Shown piece after piece: positions 1 through 4,031 of a stretch of DNA of 6,932 nucleotides; position 1 is the first letter of the stretch, and each line of letters begins with the position of its first letter. The stretch covers positions 1 to 6,932 of the forward strand of contig VGKE01000016.1 of assembly GCA_016867195.1 (NCBI GenBank). Direction: 5' to 3'. The notes under the pieces were generated by a model. That model did not search any database. It was not told the origin of the DNA and saw only the letters and a list, made by a program, of their open reading frames with translations. This DNA comes from Candidatus Nealsoniibacteriota bacterium. GTDB lineage: Bacteria > Patescibacteriota > Minisyncoccia > Minisyncoccales > GWA2-38-27. The position numbers and the translations under genes were made by a program.

Positions 1-309
1 GTCAGTAATACCCTCAACAATAACCGCGATTCCAACCGGTCCGAAGCCCTCAAAAATAATTTCTTCCATTTTTTCTCCAGCAATTTTTCCCGTCCCCCTA
101 TCAATTGCCCGCTGAACATTGTCTTTGGGCATATTAAGGGTCTTTGCTTGCTCAATGGCCAGCCGTAATTTATGATTGGTGGCCGGGTCGCCACCGGTTT
201 TTGCCGCCAGAGTAATCAAACGAGCAACCTTTGAAAAGGCCTTGCCCTTTTTAGCGTCGGTAATTGCTTTCTGGTGTTTTATGCTGGAAAAATGACTGTG
301 CCCGCTCAT
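1..309 (-). CDS. yebC: YebC/PmpR family protein, N-terminal 103 residues (runs off window)
   Basis: The translation begins MSGHSHFSSIKHQKAITDAK and continues with KGKAFSKVARLITLAAKTGG, NMPKDNVQRAIDRGTGK and FEGFGPVGIAVIVEGITD. This is the characteristic N-terminal pattern of the YebC/PmpR family, whose members are usually about 240-250 residues, so roughly the C-terminal 60% lies left of base 1. The family was long annotated as a DNA-binding transcriptional regulator; more recent work assigns at least some members a role in translation, relieving ribosome stalling at proline-rich stretches. It is cytoplasmic. The ATG at 309 is well supported because MSGHS aligns with the family's usual MAGHS start. 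There is no Shine-Dalgarno sequence; a TAAAAT -10 box lies 8 nt upstream. The comEA-like gene ends 34 nt upstream on the same strand. Confidence 0.95.
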   Translation of the reverse strand, partial: MSGHSHFSSIKHQKAITDAKKGKAFSKVARLITLAAKTGGDPATNHKLRLAIEQAKTLNMPKDNVQRAIDRGTGKIAGEKMEEIIFEGFGPVGIAVIVEGITD

Positions 310-317
310 AATAATTT

Positions 318-346
318 ATTTTACTCTAAAAAATGAATTTTGTCTA
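318..346 (-). promoter_or_regulatory. Predicted sigma70-type promoter of yebC
   Basis: Read on the minus strand, TAGACA (346-341) is followed by a 17-nt spacer and TAAAAT (323-318). The -10 box ends 8 nt before the yebC ATG at 309, placing +1 at or next to the A of the ATG and predicting a leaderless mRNA. The first three bases of the -35 hexamer are the TAG stop codon of the comEA-like gene, so promoter and stop share bases. Confidence 0.6.
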
Positions 347-877
347 ATTTTTATTGATTTTTTTAAGAAATAAAGTTATTCCGGCCGAGAAAATCGCAAC
401 AACAAAAGCTATCAGTAATGGCAGCGAACTTCTGTTATTTATTTCCCGGGGCAGAAGATTTAGTACTTTTTCTTCGATGTCCGCGGCTCCTTTTTCAGTT
501 ATCTGAGGTCCGACCTCGGATAGTTTTTGTTCTGGCGCCTTTATTGGCGCTGCTGGCAATAATGCCTGCTCTGATACTGGTTTTAGTTCTGGAATTTTTG
601 CCGGCAAGGTTTCCGGATTAACCCGAGCCAATCCGGCCAATCCTTGGTCTTTTATTTTTTTTAAAGTTACCTCTCCTATTCCTCCAATCTTAATTAAATC
701 ATCTAAAGAACTAAACGGCCTTGCTTCTATTATCCTTTGCGCCAGCACGGGTCCGATGCCGATTATCCTTTCTAATTCCTTTGATGAGGCGCTATTAATA
801 TCTATTAAGTCCATCCCCCAGGCAACAGGGGTTAAAATTAATAATAAAACAAAAAAGAGGCAAAAAATTTTTTTCAT
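344..877 (-). CDS. ComEA-like helix-hairpin-helix protein with signal peptide and C-terminal membrane anchor
   Basis: This 177-residue protein has four visible parts. Residues 1-21 form a secretion signal (MKK, a hydrophobic run, then PVAWG). Residues 25-80 form a ComEA-type double helix-hairpin-helix domain, opening with IDINSASSKELERIIGIG; the hairpins are GIGPVLAQRI (40-49) and GGIGEVTLKKI (65-75). Residues 85-150 are a Pro/Ala/Glu-rich linker. Residues 152-171 form a hydrophobic helix followed by KKINKN, a likely C-terminal membrane anchor. ComEA proteins bind double-stranded DNA outside the cytoplasmic membrane during natural transformation, and an extracytoplasmic DNA-binding role is inferred here. 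Classical ComEA is anchored near its N-terminus with a C-terminal HhH, so domain order is reversed. The ATG at 877 fits the signal peptide and lies 8 nt after a TATAAT box. Other secreted HhH proteins remain possible, so no symbol is given. Confidence 0.85.
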   Translation of the reverse strand: MKKIFCLFFVLLLILTPVAWGMDLIDINSASSKELERIIGIGPVLAQRIIEARPFSSLDDLIKIGGIGEVTLKKIKDQGLAGLARVNPETLPAKIPELKPVSEQALLPAAPIKAPEQKLSEVGPQITEKGAADIEEKVLNLLPREINNRSSLPLLIAFVVAIFSAGITLFLKKINKN

Positions 878-885
878 ATTTTTCT

Positions 886-894
886 ATTATAGCA
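886..894 (-). promoter_or_regulatory. Predicted extended -10 promoter of the comEA-like gene
   Basis: On the minus strand TG-C-TATAAT (894-886) is a consensus -10 with the extended TGn element. It ends 8 nt before the ATG at 877, so the transcript should start at or beside the start codon. I see no good -35 at 16-18 nt spacing, which an extended -10 can tolerate. Confidence 0.6.
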
Positions 895-904
895 AATAAA
901 AAAC

Positions 905-920
905 GTTAAAGAATATTAAC
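905..920. promoter_or_regulatory. 16-bp near-palindrome upstream of the comEA-like gene; possible operator
   Basis: GTTAAAGAATATTAAC has perfect 5-bp arms (GTTAA/TTAAC) around a 6-bp centre. It covers the position where a -35 would sit relative to the comEA-like -10 box. It matches GTTAAAATATATTAAC at 3454-3469, in the pilB/tsaE divergent promoter, at 14 of 16 positions. A shared regulator-binding site is an inference; both sites are AT-rich. Confidence 0.35.
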
Positions 921-960
921 GGATTTTTATTTCTTTTTACTTTAGTAAAGAAGTAGAATT

Positions 961-1989
961 CTAACTCAACAACCTTTGATTGTTTTTAAAACTTATTCCT
1001 AAGTGTTGATAGGCAGACCTGGTAGCAACCCGACCCCGGGGAGTTCTTTCAATAAAGCCCAGCTGCATTAAGTAGGGTTCATAAATATCCAGAACCGCAT
1101 CCTCTTCTTCACCCGCGCTGACTGATATTGCCTGAAGACCGGCCGGCCCGCCCTCAAACTTTTTAATAATCGCTTCTAAGATTTTTCTGTCGCCTATTTC
1201 AAGGCCAAGTCCGTCAATTTCTAAAAACTCCAAGGCCTTTCTGGCAAAATTCGCAGTAATTATTCCCTGACCTTCAACCTGAGCAAAGTCCCTGGCCCTT
1301 TTCAAGAGGCGATTGGCAACCCTCGGAGTAAATCGAGAACACTTAGCCAAAAGTTCAATAGCCCCGGGCTCTATTTCTAATTTTAAGAGATGGCTTGACC
1401 TTTGAATTATTTTTTCAATATCTTCTTGTTTGTAAAAATCAAGTTGAAAAGTTGCCCCAAAACGATTTCTTAAGGGGGCGGACAATAATGCCAGGCGGGT
1501 GGTGGCTCCAATCAAAGTAAATCTAGGCAATTTCATTTCCATTGTTCTGGCCATTGGCCCCTTGCCCAAAACAAGATTTAGTTTAAAGTCTTCTAAGGCC
1601 GGGTAGGTAAATTCCTCTATTAAACGGTTAAGCCGGTGCAACTCATCAATAAAAAGAACATCGCCCTCATTAAGATTAGTCAAAATCGCGGCTAAATCGC
1701 CGACTTTTTCAATGGCCGGACCGGCAATTTGCCTAATGTTTGCTCCGAGTTCTTTTGCCACTAAATAAGATAAAGTTGTCTTTCCCAATCCGCTATTGCC
1801 GTAAAAAAGCAAGTGCTCGCAACAGGACTCGCCTCTTTTCTTTGCCGCTTCAATGATTATCTGGATATTCTTTTTGATTTTTTCCTGACCAATATAATCC
1901 TGCCAGGTTTTTGGCCGTAGGGTTAAATCAAAGGTTTTATCTTCTTCGGTCAGTATCGGAGAAGTGGTGTCTCTTGACAAATTTTTCAT
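961..1989 (-). CDS. ruvB: Holliday junction branch-migration ATPase RuvB
   Basis: This is the 342-residue AAA+ motor that, as a hexamer loaded by RuvA, drives Holliday junction branch migration in recombinational repair. Visible elements are RPKTWQDYIGQ (26-35), Walker A GNSGLGKTT (64-72), Walker B with LFIDELHRL (112-120), sensor I GATTR (161-165), the arginine-finger segment PLRNRFG (172-178), the sensor II region TPRVANRLLKRARDFA (221-236), the hinge GGPAGLQAIS (280-289), and the C-terminal winged helix ending in GFIERTPRGRVAT (311-323). Length matches the family, so it looks intact. Walker A reads GNSG where RuvB usually has GPPG; the essential GKT is intact. The ATG at 1989 keeps the usual short N-terminal lead. 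There is no Shine-Dalgarno sequence; a -10-like TATTTT ends 8 nt upstream. RuvA and RuvC are not in the window. The first codons overlap the promoter of a candidate RNA gene on the opposite strand. Confidence 0.98.
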   Translation of the reverse strand: MKNLSRDTTSPILTEEDKTFDLTLRPKTWQDYIGQEKIKKNIQIIIEAAKKRGESCCEHLLFYGNSGLGKTTLSYLVAKELGANIRQIAGPAIEKVGDLAAILTNLNEGDVLFIDELHRLNRLIEEFTYPALEDFKLNLVLGKGPMARTMEMKLPRFTLIGATTRLALLSAPLRNRFGATFQLDFYKQEDIEKIIQRSSHLLKLEIEPGAIELLAKCSRFTPRVANRLLKRARDFAQVEGQGIITANFARKALEFLEIDGLGLEIGDRKILEAIIKKFEGGPAGLQAISVSAGEEEDAVLDIYEPYLMQLGFIERTPRGRVATRSAYQHLGISFKNNQRLLS

Positions 1990-2002
1990 AATATACTAAA
2001 AT
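1974..2002 (+). promoter_or_regulatory. Near-consensus sigma70 promoter of a candidate RNA gene
   Basis: TTGACA (1974-1979), a 17-nt spacer and TAAAAT (1997-2002) make the best promoter in the window. It reads rightwards into the pilB-ruvB gap, away from any plus-strand coding sequence, and predicts +1 near 2009. Its -35 lies within the first codons of ruvB on the opposite strand, and its -10 overlaps the ruvB -10 box. Confidence 0.65.
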
Positions 2003-2003
2003 A
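1998..2003 (-). promoter_or_regulatory. Predicted -10 box of ruvB
   Basis: TATTTT on the minus strand (2003-1998) ends 8 nt before the ruvB ATG, the same spacing as for four other genes here. The -35 region (CTGTCT at 17-nt spacing) is poor and there is no TGn extension, so this is the weakest of the set; ruvB may also be read from pilB. The hexamer almost coincides with the -10 of the opposing RNA-gene promoter. Confidence 0.35.
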
Positions 2004-2008
2004 GAGAA

Positions 2009-2150
2009 TAATAAAACTAAAGACAGGTCTTGGGCTGAGGGCTTGGATTCCTCTGCAGATGGAAAGCTTGGTGAAAACGAAGCTTCTCCTCGAGACGTTT
2101 CTAAACTTTAGCTTTTAAAGTCGCCCCTCAGCCCAAGGCCTGGCTTTTTT
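2009..2150 (+). ncRNA. Candidate structured small RNA of about 142 nt, family unknown
   Basis: Between the predicted +1 and a T6 run, the plus strand can fold into one closed unit. The closing helix pairs 2024-2041 with 2142-2125: 18 pairs, only one of them G-U, with no mismatch. Inside, 2061-2089 folds into a hairpin with a GAAA loop (2073-2076; one mismatch, one bulge), and 2105-2110 pairs perfectly with 2116-2121. A competing small hairpin (2048-2053 with 2058-2064) is also possible. No sizeable open reading frame is seen on this strand. A closing stem, a large internal loop with a small hairpin on its 3' side and a terminal stem-loop recall the layout of 6S RNA, but it is shorter than usual 6S and I recognise no conserved sequence. 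SRP RNA, tmRNA and RNase P RNA signatures are absent. The RNA runs convergently into pilB, overlapping only its stop codon. The end points are estimates. Confidence 0.6.
2125..2150 (+). terminator. Terminator built into the closing stem of the candidate RNA
   Basis: The GC-rich 3' arm CCCTCAGCCCAAGGCCTG (2125-2142) pairs with 2024-2041 and is followed after two bases by TTTTTT (2145-2150). The loop of over 80 nt is unusual for an intrinsic terminator but normal for RNAs whose outer stem doubles as terminator. On the minus strand the same stem is followed by a T-rich stretch (2023-2007), so it could also attenuate pilB transcription before ruvB. Confidence 0.5.
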
Positions 2151-3453
2151 ATTCCACTGCCACTCTTTCTACCTCTTCAATTGTAGTCATTCCTTGAAGG
2201 ACTTTTAGAAATCCATCCTGACGCATTAAAACCATTCCTTTTTTTATAGCTAAGTCCTTCATTTCTGAACTCGCCGGGGAGGTTAAAATAAATTTTTCCA
2301 TTTCCGCATCAACTAATAAAAATTCATAAATGCCAATTCTCTTTCGATAACCAGTCTTATTGCATTCTTTGCAACCCCTGACCTCGGGGATTTTTAATTC
2401 CTTGGTTAATTTTGGGACTTTAATTTGAGGAGAAATATTTTTCAGGGCTTTTTTTATTTTAATCAACTCTTCCGGCGAAACTCTCTTTAGGACGTGGCAC
2501 TTTTGACAAACCCTTCTAACCAATCGCTGTGCAATTGCCATATTAATAGCCGGCGCAATATTGATTGAATTCTCGCCCAAAGCCTGGAGCCGGGCAATGG
2601 TGCCGGTAGCGTCATTGGTGTGGAGCGTAGTTAAAACCAAATGACCGGTCAGAGCTGCCTGAAGGGCAATTTTAGCCGTTTCCAGATCCCTAATTTCGCC
2701 CACCAAAACCACATCGGGGTCCTGACGCATTATTGATCTCAAACCATTGGCAAAATCATAACCCCTGCCCGGATCCACCTGGGTTTGAGAAATTCCTTCA
2801 AGATGGTATTCAATCGGGTCCTCAATGGTGATAACTTTTACCTCCGGCTGATTAAGTTTTTTCAAAATAGCATAAAGGGTTGTTGTTTTTCCGGAACCGG
2901 TAGGGCCGGTCACCGCAATCATTCCGTTTGGTTTTTCAATCTCTTTATTAAAAACATCGGCTAAATCATCTCTTAAACCAAGGGCCTCTACATCAATTAA
3001 GTTTTTAGGGTTTAAAATCCTTAAAACAATCGTTTCCCCATATTCAGAGGGCAAAGAAGAAGCCCTGATTTCAATCGGGGTTTCTTCTAATAAAACAGAG
3101 AAACGGCCATCCTGGGGCCGGTCGTGAACATTTAACTTCAATCCGGAAAGCAGCTTTATTCTTGAAATAAGACCTTGATATACCTTTAAATCAAAAAACA
3201 AAACGTCTTGTAAAATCCCGTCAACCCTAACCCTTAATCTGGACCGCTTCTCTTCCGGCTCAATATGAATATCTGAGGCCTCTAGGATAATTGAACTAAT
3301 TAAAATAACTTCTAAAAGTTCGGTTGTGCTTTTTCCCAGAGAGGAATTAATTTTTTCTTTAAAATCAAGGATATTTTTAATTTCTCTTTGAGTCTCCTGA
3401 GACATTGACCGGGAGATTTCAACCTCGCCGGTTATTTTTTTTGCCTGTTCCAT
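2149..3453 (-). CDS. pilB: Type IV pilus / type II secretion assembly ATPase (PilB/GspE family), short form
   Basis: This 434-residue cytoplasmic ATPase of the PilB/GspE/PulE family powers pilus or pseudopilus extension. Numbered from the chosen start, it has the family motif ASDIHIEP (59-66), Walker A GPTGSGKTTT (183-192), the Asp box ITIEDPIEY (208-216), Walker B DPDVVLVGEIRD (245-256), the His box GHLVLTTLHTND (270-281), and a zinc-binding tetracysteine of CQKC (316-319) and CKEC (361-364). PilB proteins are commonly about 560 residues with an N-terminal MshEN domain; that region is absent, leaving only about 50 residues before the conserved core. I chose the ATG at 3453 over upstream in-frame ATGs at 3471 and 3486 because an extended -10 box ends 8 nt before it and the longer versions would run into tsaE. 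The pilus partners (PilC, PilM-O, pilins) are not in the window, so PilB versus GspE is not settled, though the comEA-like gene nearby favours a pilus or uptake role. Confidence 0.93.
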   Translation of the reverse strand: MEQAKKITGEVEISRSMSQETQREIKNILDFKEKINSSLGKSTTELLEVILISSIILEASDIHIEPEEKRSRLRVRVDGILQDVLFFDLKVYQGLISRIKLLSGLKLNVHDRPQDGRFSVLLEETPIEIRASSLPSEYGETIVLRILNPKNLIDVEALGLRDDLADVFNKEIEKPNGMIAVTGPTGSGKTTTLYAILKKLNQPEVKVITIEDPIEYHLEGISQTQVDPGRGYDFANGLRSIMRQDPDVVLVGEIRDLETAKIALQAALTGHLVLTTLHTNDATGTIARLQALGENSINIAPAINMAIAQRLVRRVCQKCHVLKRVSPEELIKIKKALKNISPQIKVPKLTKELKIPEVRGCKECNKTGYRKRIGIYEFLLVDAEMEKFILTSPASSEMKDLAIKKGMVLMRQDGFLKVLQGMTTIEEVERVAVE

Positions 3454-3472
3454 GTTAAAATATATTAACATG
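3451..3472. promoter_or_regulatory. 22-bp palindrome holding the start codons and -10 boxes of pilB and tsaE
   Basis: Perfect 8-bp arms CATGTTAA (3451-3458) and TTAACATG (3465-3472) flank the centre AATATA. Each arm's CATG holds an ATG on both strands, so the left arm carries the chosen pilB start (minus, 3453) and the right arm the chosen tsaE start (plus, 3470). Extended -10 boxes for both directions lie within it, making a compact bidirectional promoter with only 16 bp between start codons. It may also be an operator. Confidence 0.6.
3453..3461 (+). promoter_or_regulatory. Predicted extended -10 promoter of tsaE
   Basis: TG-T-TAAAAT (3453-3461) ends 8 nt before the ATG at 3470. The -35 region is not recognisable. 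The spacing supports the downstream ATG as the tsaE start and a transcript with no leader. Confidence 0.55.
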
Positions 3473-3490
3473 AACCCCCACACCAATCAA
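3462..3490 (-). promoter_or_regulatory. Predicted promoter of pilB
   Basis: Minus-strand TTGATT (3490-3485), a 17-nt spacer and TAATAT (3467-3462), preceded by TG-T, give a -35 plus an extended -10. The -10 ends 8 nt before the ATG at 3453, predicting a leaderless mRNA. The -35 lies inside tsaE codons 6-7. Confidence 0.6.
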
Positions 3491-3997
3491 CCCTCCGCGC
3501 AAAAACCAATGGTAAATTTTAACGTGGAGGTAAGCGGCTCGGGCCAAACAAAAAAAACGGCGGAAAAATTTGCCAGAAAAATTTTAAGGGAAAAACCAAA
3601 AAAGTCAGCCCTTGTTATTGGTTTAATAGGAGAACTTGGCTCTGGAAAGACCACCTTTTTGCAGGGATTTGCTAAAGGATTAGCCATTAGAGAGAAAGTT
3701 CTTAGCCCTACTTTTATAATTTATAGAAAAATCCAAATTCCAAAATCCAAATGTCAAATCAAATCCAAAACCCAAAATCAAAATTTTTATTTTTTCTATC
3801 ACTTTGATTGTTATAGAATAGAAAATCCAAAAGAATTGCTAAGTTTAGGTTTCGCGGAAATTATTTCTAATCCCAAAAACATCGTTGCCATTGAATGGGC
3901 TGATAAAATCAAAAAAATATTACCCACGAACACTATTTGGATTAAATTTGAATTTATAGACGAAAAAACAAGAAAAATCCATAGGGTCTATAAATAG
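3470..3997 (+). CDS. tsaE: tRNA threonylcarbamoyladenosine biosynthesis ATPase TsaE, with low-complexity insert
   Basis: TsaE (YjeE family) is the P-loop ATPase that works with TsaB and TsaD to place t6A at position 37 of tRNAs decoding ANN codons. From the chosen start the protein has 175 residues: Walker A GELGSGKTT (54-62), the SPTF switch (79-82), HFDCYRIENPKELLSLGF (111-128) and IEWADK (141-146), all family hallmarks. Between YR (85-86) and the FYHFD block there is an insert, about residues 87-105, rich in Lys, Gln, Ser and Asn. It is encoded by an AT-rich tandem repeat and makes the protein longer than the usual 150-160 residues. An in-frame ATG at 3452 would add six residues; I prefer 3470 because of promoter spacing. 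TsaB, TsaC and TsaD are not in the window. The gene diverges from pilB and is followed after 34 nt by the exonuclease. Confidence 0.92.
   Translation: MNPHTNQPSAQKPMVNFNVEVSGSGQTKKTAEKFARKILREKPKKSALVIGLIGELGSGKTTFLQGFAKGLAIREKVLSPTFIIYRKIQIPKSKCQIKSKTQNQNFYFFYHFDCYRIENPKELLSLGFAEIISNPKNIVAIEWADKIKKILPTNTIWIKFEFIDEKTRKIHRVYK
3728..3781 (+). repeat. Imperfect AT-rich tandem repeat inside tsaE
   Basis: AAAATCCAAATTCC (3728-3741) and AAAATCCAAATGTC (3742-3755) are adjacent 14-nt units matching at 12 positions. They are followed by degenerate AAATC / AAATCCAAAACCC / AAAATCAAAA units. The strand is strikingly G-poor. The reading frame passes through and produces the Lys/Gln/Ser/Asn insert of TsaE. 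From memory, similar AATCCAAA-type arrays occur between genes in related genomes; I could not verify this here. Confidence 0.6.
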
Positions 3998-4016
3998 TTT
4001 TTATTTGGAGATTTTG

Positions 4017-4025
4017 TGATAAAAT
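4017..4025 (+). promoter_or_regulatory. Predicted extended -10 promoter of the exonuclease gene
   Basis: TG-A-TAAAAT (4017-4025) ends 6 nt before the ATG at 4032, predicting +1 at or just inside the start codon. A GGAG at 4007-4010 is too far upstream to act as a ribosome binding site. No convincing -35 is seen; cotranscription from tsaE is also possible. Confidence 0.5.
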
Positions 4026-4031
4026 AAAAAA

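Noticed and set aside
418..621. 67-codon open frame on the plus strand
   Set aside because: Entirely antisense to the comEA-like gene, with no recognisable motif; the shadow of a real gene.
933..953. Hairpin after ruvB as a transcription terminator
   Set aside because: The stem (933-940 with 945-953, one bulge) is almost all A-T, and the minus-strand sequence after it is A-rich rather than T-rich.
1777..1806. RuvB Walker A variant (GNSG instead of GPPG) as a sign of inactivity
   Set aside because: The catalytic GKTT, Walker B, sensor I and arginine-finger segments are intact; the changed positions are not the nucleotide-binding core.
2009..2150. SRP RNA, tmRNA or RNase P RNA
   Set aside because: No GGAA-capped SRP apical motif with its AGCAG strand, no tRNA-like acceptor end or tag frame, no conserved RNase P core, and the length is wrong for the last two.
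3454..3486. Longer pilB starting at ATG 3486 or 3471 (MVWGFMLIYFN before MEQ)
   Set aside because: It would overlap tsaE and translate through the promoter palindrome; the -10 box ends 8 nt before ATG 3453, matching the other genes.
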